Below, one piece after another: positions 14,951-22,542 of a DNA stretch of 22,542 bases. The notes under the pieces are model-generated. The model was not told the DNA's origin, did not search any database, and saw only the letters and a program-made list of their open reading frames with translations. Each line of letters starts with the position of its first letter. The stretch's first letter is position 1. Source of the stretch: CAZMCH01 sp964564735 (GTDB taxonomy: Bacteria; Poribacteria; DTPJ01); NCBI GenBank assembly GCA_964564735.1, contig CAZMCH010000070.1, forward strand, positions 1 to 22,542, read 5' to 3'. A program made the translations under genes and the position numbers.

Positions 14951-16831
14951 TTATGGAAATATGGTATACATGCCCTTATTTATTATTAATCCAAGCAAAC
15001 TCCAGAAACTACCCATGAAGAATTGACCGAGTATCAAACCAAGAAATAAAGGAACAGCTATTCTATAAGCTTTTGAACCCCCATAGGAAAGAATAAGCCT
15101 TTTGATAAGCCAGCTAAGGAATACAGAGAACCACATCCAGCTTATCGCCCATCCTGAGCCAACTGCATAACCAACAGGATGAAATGTCCACCAAAGGTAT
15201 CGTCTTGTCATAAACATTAGAAAAAGCGTAAACAAAAAGCCAAATCCAAAATGTTGCATGACATCATAATTGGGACCAACAGGATGTGACATCCAGCTTT
15301 GTAATGTATAGAACGGTCCTCCACCCCAGATCGCATAACCGGGATATTTATAATAAAATCCCAAATGTGAAATATAAGTCGCTATCGTGCCAACAACAGT
15401 GGCAACCATTAGTGCAATGATCATTTTGCCGTAGCTGAGATTAAGCCTTTCTGATAGCTTTAATGCCTCAAGCTGATGTGGCATAGGATGCGATCTATAT
15501 CCATAAGCTATCCAGTCTAATAACGCAAAGGGAGCAAGTGTATTGGGTCCAAAAGGTCTTGTGCCTGCAAACATTACCATTAATTGATCAGGATGGACGC
15601 TGTGGAGTTCATGAGTAGGGGGTCCAAGCTCTGCACGCATGCGAGTTACTGAAACAGAAAGAAGAGTAAAGATAATAAAATAGATGGGAATAGCCCAAAT
15701 AGATGCGCCCGTTTCATACCAGAAAATCATCATAAATCCAGCAGAGAATAAAAGTCCAATATAAGCAAATTTATATATTTTATCGTCTGATTTGCCTTTC
15801 ACAAGGCTAATCAAAGTATCTCTTATATGTCCTCTACTGTTAATAAGCACTAAAATTGCAATGCCTATCCATGCCCCTGCGCGCTGTTCTGCTTGCCAAC
15901 CCCCGCCTGCGCGCCATCCAATTGCGCTGAAAAAGACAAGCTGAAACTTCCAGAATAAATTAAAGAACCATAGTGAAAAAGATAACGAAAGAGGCATAAA
16001 GAAGGCAAGCCCCATTGCAAAACCGTATATATTCATATCAAGTGAATCTATCGCATTCCAAGGTTTGCTTGTCATATATCTGCTTACATTCCATTTAAGC
16101 CCCGGTGATGGAATTATAGGATATAGATAATGCAAGCCATTCAGCAACTCAATGCCTAATGTTATGAAAAATCCTATCCACATTAGCTTATTTTTCAAAA
16201 AACTTGGGTTACTACTTAACTCAAGAGGCAATCTAATAATGGGATAGCTCAATTTCTCGTTTTCTGTCCATTGCTTTCGGACTATTACATTGACGCAAAG
16301 CATACCAAAAAGAAGCACAACAATAAATGCGCTCCATGCAAGGGAAGGGAGTAGCCATTGTTTCATATTATAGGTATTAAAGAATGTAAATCCGCCGCGG
16401 AAGTATTCGTCAAGCGTTCTCATATCGCTGACAATAAGCCAATTCGGAAGATAGCGCTGGAAAAGCTCTGCCCATTCATTTTCTGGCGTTGCAAACCAAT
16501 GCCCATATCCCATTATGGGAAGCAGTTGGCGCATCATATCATGCGAAAACAGTGAGGTTGCTATGGATAGCATTGCATATATAATGATTAACTCATATCC
16601 TTTTAAGCTATATTTTTTTCCAAAATATTTGCCAAATAGCAGGTTAAAAATGGCAAGTATGAAAAGGACAAATATAACTGTGGGAAAAAGCGAGAAATCG
16701 GTTATTTCCCATATTATCCTGTTTTCTGCACCGACGACCCATATTGCACTTAATATTAATAATATGCTTCCGAATATTAACGCCCTTGTGATTGGGGTTT
16801 GTAGTGTGTCATGTTTTTGATAATCTTGCAT
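14951..16831 (-). CDS. DUF6785/DUF6784-type multi-pass membrane protein
   Basis: 626 residues with about 14 hydrophobic segments. The sequence resembles the DUF6785 N-terminal and DUF6784 C-terminal family, distantly like OPT transporters and common in Poribacteria and Planctomycetes: ENEKLSYPIIRLPLELS, GWRAGGGWQAEQRAGAWIGI, and RMRAELGPPTHELHSVHPDQ near residue 397. The biochemical role is not established; a transport function is a guess from topology. The start is taken at ATG 16831 because AGG lies six bases upstream in AGGTGATTATG; a GTG two codons earlier overlaps that site. It is followed by the glycosyltransferase-like gene 35 bases later and preceded, 110 bases away, by the six-hairpin glycosidase, so all probably form one operon. 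Confidence 0.8.
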   Translation of the reverse strand: MQDYQKHDTLQTPITRALIFGSILLILSAIWVVGAENRIIWEITDFSLFPTVIFVLFILAIFNLLFGKYFGKKYSLKGYELIIIYAMLSIATSLFSHDMMRQLLPIMGYGHWFATPENEWAELFQRYLPNWLIVSDMRTLDEYFRGGFTFFNTYNMKQWLLPSLAWSAFIVVLLFGMLCVNVIVRKQWTENEKLSYPIIRLPLELSSNPSFLKNKLMWIGFFITLGIELLNGLHYLYPIIPSPGLKWNVSRYMTSKPWNAIDSLDMNIYGFAMGLAFFMPLSLSFSLWFFNLFWKFQLVFFSAIGWRAGGGWQAEQRAGAWIGIAILVLINSRGHIRDTLISLVKGKSDDKIYKFAYIGLLFSAGFMMIFWYETGASIWAIPIYFIIFTLLSVSVTRMRAELGPPTHELHSVHPDQLMVMFAGTRPFGPNTLAPFALLDWIAYGYRSHPMPHQLEALKLSERLNLSYGKMIIALMVATVVGTIATYISHLGFYYKYPGYAIWGGGPFYTLQSWMSHPVGPNYDVMQHFGFGFLFTLFLMFMTRRYLWWTFHPVGYAVGSGWAISWMWFSVFLSWLIKRLILSYGGSKAYRIAVPLFLGLILGQFFMGSFWSLLGLIINKGMYTIFP

Positions 16832-16941
16832 AATCACCTATTTTCTTTTTTAAGTATTTCTTATGTAACTGAACATATAGACCTTATACATTAGAAAAAG
16901 TATTGATGAAACAAAATTTTGCACAGATTATACTTTTGAGA

Positions 16942-19059
16942 TTAATCCTTTATCACAAAATCACAATCATCAATGACATTGTCATTGGAATCAAGACATT
17001 TTACATTCCATTCGCCTGAATGTAGGTAAATATAGAATGGCTGTTTTATCTCGTTTTTTGTCTTGACTGAGATAGTATCCTTTGTTACCTTAATATCAAG
17101 GATTGTGTCGTGTAAGTGTATCTGTGTTATCTCTAATTCTTTCCAGTCTTTCGGTAATTTTGGGTTAATTTCAAAGCCATCAGCACGAGGCTTAAAGCCC
17201 AAGAAGCCATTGAGCATTATTTGTGGAACGAGTATGCTTTCAAAAAATTCATGATCAAGCCCAAGTCCTCCGGCAGTTCCGCCACCTTGAAGCGTTGTTC
17301 CTTGCTTGCCGTCTTTGTAATATTCACGATAACCGCCAACATTCTGAACTTCATCAAACCATTGCATTATCTCTTTCAGGCGTTGCCATGCGTTATCTGC
17401 ACCATAGACTTTAAGCCTTGACGCTAAATCGTGATAAGAGAATCCGAGAACCGCACCGCCATCCTGAACCTGTCCCCCCCAAGGGATGCTTTCAGGCGCG
17501 CTCCAAAACCAGCCATAATAATCAATATTGCGTTTTGTCGTTGCTCTGGGACCAAATCGCCAACGATAGATGTCATCGCCCTGTGAGGTATCGCCATCAA
17601 CTATCCTTTCTCCAGCAATCCATGACATTATGGACTTTGCCTGTTCATCAGTCGCAAAGCCATAATAGATCGCCTCGCAATTAACAAACGTGAATCCATA
17701 ATCATAAAATTTACCATCAACATCAATACCACAAACAAATCTTCCAGTCTTATCATTCCAGAAAAGTTTACTTGAGTAGTCTTTAATCTCTTGTGCGTGT
17801 TTTTCTATATCTTTGGATGATACTTTCAGGGGACCTGCTGGAATATTCCATTCGGGATGTGACTCAATATCTTTTTCAAGTTGCGTCATATAATTGAGTG
17901 TATCGTAATAATGTATCGTAGCATAGGCATCTTTATAACCCATTGGAAGCAAATCCCAATAGTTATTGCCAATGCCACATCCAGAATGGATAATCTTTTT
18001 GCCATCGGGAGTTATCTCTATTCCGCTTCTGCCGTCATGTCCGGGGAACGGAGCAAGTATGCACTTTTCGTTTTTTCCACCGAGAACATCCATCATATAA
18101 AGTAAAGCAATTCTAATGCGCCCTATGTTATTTCTAAGAAAATTCAGATCACGAGTCCACCAGAAGTATTGACAACAGCCCCTAATAAAATTTTGGTTGT
18201 TGATGTTGTGGCGTGTATCATATTGAGTAAAAAGAGCTTGTATGCCAACTTTTGCATTTGACGGATTATCAAAATTTATGCCTAGTTGCGTGATCTTTCT
18301 TTGCCAAGATGGTGATTTATAGACGGGAATCATTGTATAGAATATGCCCTGAGATTCGTTTATAGGGGCAAAGTAGAATCTTTTATCTGCATCAAATTCA
18401 GGATCATCCTCTGTTGTCCATTCAAGATATGGCTGTGCGTTATCCATTCCGCTTGCGCGCCATCTTAACTGAATGAAAGGGGCTTGATCGGTTAATATCT
18501 CTAGTTTTGGAGTTCTAATATAAGTATTAGGTGATGTTAGCTCTATATTCCATGCTCCGTCTGATATGCCTTTATCATTGCCATCGCTTAATTCCCAACC
18601 GTCTTGTGTCTTTTCTTCTGTCCCATGCCAACCATTTGGAACGCCCTGCAAAGAGAAATGCCAGCCCCATGTTCCCGGACCGCCTTGCTTCCAAAACGGA
18701 AAAGGCCAGCCGTCTTGATGGGCTATTGATGAGTGTTGATGTGTGGCAACATAGCCTTCAGGATCGATACGCCTTGCTGATAATGCCTGTGACCAACTTT
18801 GTCTAAGTGATTCCATCCTGTTGTCTTTTGATACCGCAGGCCATAGAGACGACCCTGATAACCATTCATCCCATAATGTCGCCAAAGGTCCCGCAGGAAC
18901 ATAATGTAAATAATATAACTCTCGTAATAGACTCATTTCTTTTTCATAATCGGCGACATAAAATTGCGGGAAGTCTTCGGGTATGTCTAGCTGAACATGA
19001 CTAATTATATTAGATGAGAATGTATATAATATGGCTGATAATGTTAAATCGATAATCAT
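16942..19059 (-). CDS. Six-hairpin (alpha/alpha)6 glycosidase-like protein
   Basis: 705 residues. The N-terminus MIIDLTLSAILYTFSSNIIS is mildly hydrophobic but is not a convincing signal peptide. About residues 25-130 are helical and aromatic-rich (DGWPFPFWKQGGPGTWGWHF). About 150-300 is an inserted beta-sandwich (FIQLRWRASGMDNAQPYLEW). About 300-620 is the helical barrel (QYFWWTRDLNFLRNNIGRIR, GNNYWDLLPMGYKDAYAT, WFWSAPESIPWGGQVQDGGA). The end is a beta domain like that closing GH65/GH78/GH95 enzymes (GFLGFKPRADGFEINPKLP). This order fits the MGH1/alpha-rhamnosidase-like clan, but family and catalytic acids cannot be fixed. A strong AGGAGG lies eight bases before the ATG. It heads the run of membrane-protein genes. 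A seven-G run in the coding strand (17474-17480) is a slippage-prone site. Confidence 0.75.
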   Translation of the reverse strand: MIIDLTLSAILYTFSSNIISHVQLDIPEDFPQFYVADYEKEMSLLRELYYLHYVPAGPLATLWDEWLSGSSLWPAVSKDNRMESLRQSWSQALSARRIDPEGYVATHQHSSIAHQDGWPFPFWKQGGPGTWGWHFSLQGVPNGWHGTEEKTQDGWELSDGNDKGISDGAWNIELTSPNTYIRTPKLEILTDQAPFIQLRWRASGMDNAQPYLEWTTEDDPEFDADKRFYFAPINESQGIFYTMIPVYKSPSWQRKITQLGINFDNPSNAKVGIQALFTQYDTRHNINNQNFIRGCCQYFWWTRDLNFLRNNIGRIRIALLYMMDVLGGKNEKCILAPFPGHDGRSGIEITPDGKKIIHSGCGIGNNYWDLLPMGYKDAYATIHYYDTLNYMTQLEKDIESHPEWNIPAGPLKVSSKDIEKHAQEIKDYSSKLFWNDKTGRFVCGIDVDGKFYDYGFTFVNCEAIYYGFATDEQAKSIMSWIAGERIVDGDTSQGDDIYRWRFGPRATTKRNIDYYGWFWSAPESIPWGGQVQDGGAVLGFSYHDLASRLKVYGADNAWQRLKEIMQWFDEVQNVGGYREYYKDGKQGTTLQGGGTAGGLGLDHEFFESILVPQIMLNGFLGFKPRADGFEINPKLPKDWKELEITQIHLHDTILDIKVTKDTISVKTKNEIKQPFYIYLHSGEWNVKCLDSNDNVIDDCDFVIKD

Positions 19060-19148
19060 TATGTATTCCTCCTATATGATATTTTGAGTTAATATATTTC
19101 CATAATGTATCATAAATTATCTATCTAATGCAAGAACATTTCTGAAGA

Positions 19149-19660
19149 TCAGACATAAGTTCGGACATTGCCTAAGAGTATTCTCATGAAAAGCAGATAC
19201 AAATTATCCATTATTTCCGCAAGAACCTTTCTGTTCAGTTGTATCTTCTGCTTAATGAGTATAAATAGTCCTGAATATTGACACACGCCTTCTGCCTTCA
19301 CATATAAAGTCGCGAGCCCCTTCTCCCAAAAGTAGAGTCTCCCGTTTCATTAACTTATTGCCTGCTTTCAGTCTGATGACAAAATTTATACCTTCTGAAA
19401 CCATATCTGAAAGCAAGTCTTCATAGCTGAACTCCCTATCAAGAACCAAAGGCTTATTTTCCAATAATTTTTTCAGTTCTCCTATGACTTTTCCATGCTC
19501 AAGATTGCGTGATGTTAGCTCATCATTAATAATCTTAGATGAGTAAGTTAATTTGATATATCAGAGATTCTTGGTGATTTGTCATCAAGAATTCCTTTTA
19601 TGATAGATGCCACTTTGTCGTTATCTTTATCAAAGCATTGATCTGTAAATCTTTTGATGT
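19149..19660 (-). pseudogene. Decayed DDE transposase with internal deletion and frameshifts
   Basis: Three pieces in different frames, all leftward. First, 19660 to about 19555 reads IKRFTDQCFDKDNDKVASII then LDDKSPRISDISN and a stop, like the N-terminus of an IS4-type transposase. Second, 19550 to about 19250 reads LTYSSKIINDELTSRNLEHG, then PLVLDREFSYEDLL and INFVIRLKAGNK, the strand around the second catalytic Asp of a DDE transposase. Third, 19256-19149 reads NRKVLAEIMDNLYLLFMRIL and ends at TGA, a likely C-terminal helix. The part normally carrying the first Asp is missing, as is most of the region between the second and third pieces. No terminal inverted repeats were identified, so the element cannot move. 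Confidence 0.72.
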
Positions 19661-19678
19661 TATATAATATTAGGTAAC

Positions 19679-19719
19679 AAAAAAGCCATCCGTCATGAAC
19701 AAATGATAGACAGATGGCT
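19679..19719 (-). terminator. Intrinsic terminator of the second oxidoreductase gene
   Basis: Reading leftward, AGCCATCTGTC (19719-19709) pairs over 11 positions with GACGGATGGCT (19694-19684, one T/G pair), loop 14 bases, followed at once by a run of T. It starts 25 bases after the stop at 19745 and separates that gene from the transposase remnant. Confidence 0.85.
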
Positions 19720-19744
19720 CAAAGCATGAAAAACTATATATTCA

Positions 19745-20707
19745 TTAAATCAATACAGATTCAACTTTGCCAGTATCAATAGAGCGATTTGCGTATACTG
19801 TAACCGCAAGGGTTTTTAGTGCATCAGCATAATTTGATAAAATAGATGCCTGATCATTAGCCTCAACAGCCTGAATAAATCGCTCAACCTGACGATAATA
19901 TCCTGATTCTTGCCCAGTGAAATCAATATTTTGCCCGTTGACTCTACCAGTTAGACGCAAATCAAGAACAAATTTCAGATAAAGGTCATCGCCAACAAAT
20001 TCTGCTGCGAAGCCGTCTGATGCCCCTGCAACGCATGTGCTTGTTACATTACCAACCGCCCCATTGGCAAAATAAAGATTGCAAACCGTGCATTCCTCAA
20101 AATCTGCAATTCCAGAAGCAGAAACATTCTTTATTCCAAAAGCCTGAACTTTCTCAACATCACCCATAAAGTATCTCAAAAGGTCAAATACATGCGTGCT
20201 TTGCTCAAGCATTTGTCCTCCACTCAATTTGAAATTACCCCACCAAGGATGGTTTGCTCCCATCCTGCAAAGGAATCTTCCAAATCCCATTGCAGGTTTA
20301 TGGTCTTTGACTAGCTCTTTGGCTTTTGCGCTGATGTCATTATATCTTGCCATATAGCCAACCTGATTTAATACTCCTGATTTCTCTATGGTATCACAAG
20401 TGTGAAGCGCTGTTTCCATATCTATTGCGATTGGTTTTGCAACAAACAAAGATGCTTTTGCTTCCGCAGAATCTGCCACCTGCGTAGTATGCGCACCCGG
20501 AGGAATACATACAAAAACTACATCGGGCTTTTCCTTTAAAAGCATTTCTTTATGATCATTATAAGCATTTGCGTTTTCTTCTTTGGCAATGGCATTTGCA
20601 CGTTCTATGTTAATATCACATATTGCACTTATTGGCTTATTAAGTTTTTTTAAGCTTCCACGATAGTTGCCAGCAATTCCACCTGCCCCTATAAATGCTA
20701 TTTTCAT
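19745..20707 (-). CDS. Gfo/Idh/MocA family oxidoreductase (AKP variant)
   Basis: 320 residues. The Rossmann start is KIAFIGAGGIAGNYRGSL, followed by ISAICDINIERANAIA and DVVFVCIPPGAHT. The family EKP motif appears as VAKPIAI near residue 90: the Lys is kept but the Glu is Ala. The C-terminal domain has GGQMLEQSTHVFDLLRYFMG near 174 with the usual His in THVFD. It is an NAD(P)-dependent sugar or polyol oxidoreductase by family; the substrate is unknown. It differs markedly from the enzyme at 4801-5823, so the two are not a recent duplication. AAGGAG lies about seven bases before the ATG, and a near-consensus promoter and an intrinsic terminator bracket it as a single-gene transcript. Confidence 0.9.
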   Translation of the reverse strand: MKIAFIGAGGIAGNYRGSLKKLNKPISAICDINIERANAIAKEENANAYNDHKEMLLKEKPDVVFVCIPPGAHTTQVADSAEAKASLFVAKPIAIDMETALHTCDTIEKSGVLNQVGYMARYNDISAKAKELVKDHKPAMGFGRFLCRMGANHPWWGNFKLSGGQMLEQSTHVFDLLRYFMGDVEKVQAFGIKNVSASGIADFEECTVCNLYFANGAVGNVTSTCVAGASDGFAAEFVGDDLYLKFVLDLRLTGRVNGQNIDFTGQESGYYRQVERFIQAVEANDQASILSNYADALKTLAVTVYANRSIDTGKVESVLI

Positions 20708-20758
20708 ATTGGACTCCTTATTGAATTTGTTTATGAAGCAATATATTAAAGCAATTTC

Positions 20759-20787
20759 ATTATAAAGATGTTTGGTCTTAACGTCAA
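20759..20787 (-). promoter_or_regulatory. Strong sigma70-type promoter of the second oxidoreductase gene
   Basis: Leftward: TTGACG (20787-20782), 17-base spacer, TATAAT (20764-20759), close to consensus. The leader is about 45 bases. ACGTCA at 20781-20786, overlapping the -35, and TGACGT at 20802-20807 form a spaced inverted repeat that could bind a regulator. Confidence 0.75.
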
Positions 20788-20894
20788 ACGAAATATTAAA
20801 ATGACGTGATATTTAACATGAGTTTGGCGTAATACCAATTAAAATAATTCTAATACTTTGGACAAATTATAGGAATCATTACTTGAGGTAACAG

Positions 20895-21074
20895 TTGAAT
20901 ATTGTGCAGATAAGGAAAAGGTTCGGCGTTTATGAGGCTATTCTTAGATTATTGAGCAAATTCAAACCCGAGCTAATGGGTTATAAATTTATGTCTAATT
21001 ATTTCAATTGTTATAATAAGAAAGAACTTGGTAAAATGCCAAAAGTAACCTCTCCTGACTACCCATTAAATTAA
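20895..21074 (+). CDS. Small hypothetical protein (59 aa, TTG start)
   Basis: An open frame from TTG at 20895 to TAA at 21072-21074, with GAGGT five bases before the TTG. The product starts MNIVQIRKRFGVYEAILRLL, continues SKFKPELMGYKFMSNYFN and ends KMPKVTSPDYPLN. It is basic, with a helical-looking first half and no membrane segment. No family is recognised. The ribosome binding site and protein-like composition favour a real gene, but a relic of a longer gene is also possible. It lies in an otherwise empty 460-base divergent region, 94 bases before lptF, whose own promoter lies after it. Confidence 0.4.
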   Translation: MNIVQIRKRFGVYEAILRLLSKFKPELMGYKFMSNYFNCYNKKELGKMPKVTSPDYPLN

Positions 21075-21100
21075 TACAATCTCTAATTTTAAAAAGTGCA

Positions 21101-21129
21101 TTGCTATTTGGCAGGATATAGGCTATAAT
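21101..21129 (+). promoter_or_regulatory. Promoter of the lptF-lptG genes
   Basis: TTGCTA (21101-21106), 17-base spacer, TATAAT (21124-21129). Transcription would start near 21136, about 30 bases before the TTG start codon of lptF. Confidence 0.65.
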
Positions 21130-21167
21130 TTCTATAAAAATAAGGTCTTAAAAATGGAGTATAAGCT

Positions 21168-22370
21168 TTGAAATTATTGACAAAATACGCATTATCAGAA
21201 ATTATAGAACCTTTTATACTTGCTTTGGTTGCGTTTACATCGGTTCTTATTGTTGATAAAGTATTTCTCTTGACCAAATACTTTGTAGAAAAGGGTGTAA
21301 ATCCCTTATATATGCTTGAGATGCTATTTTTTTATCTGCCAGCAGCACTTGTGCTTACTGTTCCAATGGCTGTTTTAGTAGGGATTGTAACTGCATTTGG
21401 TCGTATGTCTGCAGATAATGAGATAATTGCAATGAAAACTTCTGGTATAGGTATGCAAAAAATGATTATACCTGTTGTCATCTCAACACTAATATTAAGC
21501 GTTTTTATGATATTCTTTATGGATTACAGCATACCAAAGGGAAATCAGGCATATACTGAGCTTTATTCGCAATTAAGGCGCAAACATCCTGCGTTAGTTC
21601 TAGAGCCAAATACAGTAATGGAAGAAATGTCCGTTGTAGGTAGGAAATGGTATTTCAGTGATATAGACGGAAAAACAGGAAGAATGAAATCGATTACTAT
21701 ATGGGAACGTTCAGGAAATACACCAAAGATAATAACCGCCAAAGAAGGAGAGCTTGAGTTTTTTCCCAGTTGGACTGCTTTGAACTTATATAACGGCAAT
21801 ATATATCAAGCTGACCCAAAAGATCCATCGAAGGGCTATACTACTGGAAGTTTTATAAAAGATAGGATTTTTCTTGATATAGCCAAATCTCTTCAGGGTG
21901 ATGATAGAATAACTGCAGGTCCCAGAAATATGAGCATAAATGAAGCAAAAGCAAAACTTAAGGATTTAAATGAGCAACTTGTTTCACCAATGACTCATGA
22001 ATATGTAAGGGAATATATCAGAAAATATCAACTCAATGATTTTCGTGTTGAGATATATAAAAAGATTTCAATACCTTTTGCAAGCCTTATTTTTGGGCTT
22101 ATTGGAGTTCCTCTTGGATTGATAGTCCGAAGAGGAGGAAGAATGGTTGGGCTTGGTGTAGGAGTTGGTCTAATTATTGTTTATTATATTCTACTTACTA
22201 TTGGTGAAAAACTATCAAAGGCGGGATTATATCCGCCTCTGCTTGGTGCTTGGACTCCCAATATATTAATTGGTATAGCAGGGATCATATTAATCATAAA
22301 AACTGTTCGTGAAGCGCCATTAAAAACGCTAAAGATAATAAATAGATTGTTCCCATCACAAGAACAATAG
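21168..22370 (+). CDS. lptF: LptF/LptG family permease, probable LptF
   Basis: 400 residues of the YjgP/YjgQ family, the inner-membrane permease of the Lpt machine that pulls lipopolysaccharide out of the inner membrane and passes it to the periplasmic bridge. The order is as expected: three N-terminal membrane segments (PFILALVAFTSVLIV, LFFYLPAALVLTVPMAVLVG), the cytoplasmic coupling segment GRMSADNEIIAMKTSGIG near residue 80, a periplasmic beta-jellyroll (about 125-300), and three C-terminal segments with RRGGRMVGLGVGVGLIIVYY. The start is TTG at 21168 with GGAG eight bases before it; the nearby ATG at 21154 runs into a stop after five codons. A second member follows 12 bases later, the usual lptF-lptG order. 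Confidence 0.85.
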   Translation: MKLLTKYALSEIIEPFILALVAFTSVLIVDKVFLLTKYFVEKGVNPLYMLEMLFFYLPAALVLTVPMAVLVGIVTAFGRMSADNEIIAMKTSGIGMQKMIIPVVISTLILSVFMIFFMDYSIPKGNQAYTELYSQLRRKHPALVLEPNTVMEEMSVVGRKWYFSDIDGKTGRMKSITIWERSGNTPKIITAKEGELEFFPSWTALNLYNGNIYQADPKDPSKGYTTGSFIKDRIFLDIAKSLQGDDRITAGPRNMSINEAKAKLKDLNEQLVSPMTHEYVREYIRKYQLNDFRVEIYKKISIPFASLIFGLIGVPLGLIVRRGGRMVGLGVGVGLIIVYYILLTIGEKLSKAGLYPPLLGAWTPNILIGIAGIILIIKTVREAPLKTLKIINRLFPSQEQ

Positions 22371-22382
22371 TGGTATTCAAAA

Positions 22383-22542
22383 ATGAAAGTTATAGATAAA
22401 TATATCACATGGGAATTATTGAGAAACTTTCTTTATTCCCTTACATTTTTCACAGTCCTTCTACTTGTAGTCAGGTTTGGTGAAAAAGAGATGGGAACTT
22501 ATATAGCACGAAGAATGTCGATAGCGGATTCATTAAAAAGCC
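22383..22542 (+). CDS. lptG: LptF/LptG family permease, probable LptG (N-terminal part)
   Basis: The ATG at 22383 opens a frame that runs off the window (53 residues). KVIDKYITWELLRNFLYSLT followed by a hydrophobic FFTVLLLVVRF is the standard amphipathic helix and first membrane segment of LptG-type permeases. It begins 12 bases after the stop of lptF and is presumably co-translated with it as the second half of the heterodimeric LptFG permease. The SD is weak. The call as LptG rests on order and the VIDKYI start. Confidence 0.7.
   Translation, partial: MKVIDKYITWELLRNFLYSLTFFTVLLLVVRFGEKEMGTYIARRMSIADSLKS

Noticed and set aside
17063..17684. Several 60-90 residue open frames on the + strand inside the six-hairpin glycosidase gene
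   Set aside because: They overlap a well-supported gene on the other strand, have no ribosome binding sites and no recognisable protein features; they are antisense shadows.
16942..19059. Clear signal peptide on the six-hairpin glycosidase
   Set aside because: The N-terminus has an acidic residue early, no basic start and no evident cleavage site, so export is not claimed.
1..22542. CRISPR arrays, prophage genes, toxin-antitoxin pairs or restriction systems
   Set aside because: No regularly spaced direct repeats and no recognisable genes of these systems were found.

Overview
The window (about 35% G+C by eye) comes from a Gram-negative-type bacterium: it carries an LptF/LptG permease pair, a lipoprotein with a lipobox, and a secreted protein ending in a FlgD-like module with the motif NYPNPFNPETWIPYQL. 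That tail, together with LamG proteins, a DUF6785-type membrane protein, SUMF1-domain lipoproteins and several Gfo/Idh/MocA oxidoreductases, most resembles Candidatus Poribacteria or a close relative. This assignment rests on recalled family signatures, not on a search.

Left block (1-8.4 kb). After the tail of a LamG protein on the + strand and a hairpin, five genes point left: a PRPP-binding phosphoribosyltransferase, a lipoprotein with a SUMF1 domain lacking the catalytic cysteines, a NagB/PIG-L fusion (amino-sugar deaminase plus LmbE-like deacetylase), a Gfo/Idh/MocA oxidoreductase, and a large modular secreted protein (LolA-like, Ig-like, cohesin-like, dockerin-like, FlgD-like). Intergenic hairpins and repeat remnants separate them.

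Centre (8.4-11.5 kb). A divergent region of about 550 bp leads right into a tight three-gene operon: an ECF sigma factor, an anti-sigma-type zinc finger fused to a MEDS sensory domain, and a soluble protein with two related beta-sandwich repeats. A sigma70-like promoter lies between the arms of a striking inverted repeat, one arm of which contains the ribosome binding site of the sigma gene. This is the most unusual system in the window.

Right block (11.5-20.7 kb), all leftward. A GH4 glycosidase follows a probable operon of a six-hairpin glycosidase, a DUF6785 multi-pass membrane protein, a GT-C-like membrane glycosyltransferase and a 35-residue single-pass membrane protein. Upstream lie a decayed, internally deleted transposase and a second Gfo/Idh/MocA oxidoreductase with a clear promoter and terminator. 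GH4, the six-hairpin glycosidase, the NagB/PIG-L fusion and the oxidoreductases together suggest turnover of complex, possibly amino-sugar-containing glycans; the substrates are not readable from sequence.

Right edge (20.7-22.5 kb). A small ORF with its own ribosome binding site precedes lptF (TTG start, good promoter) and the start of lptG, which together would form the LPS-export permease. No tRNA, rRNA or CRISPR array was seen.
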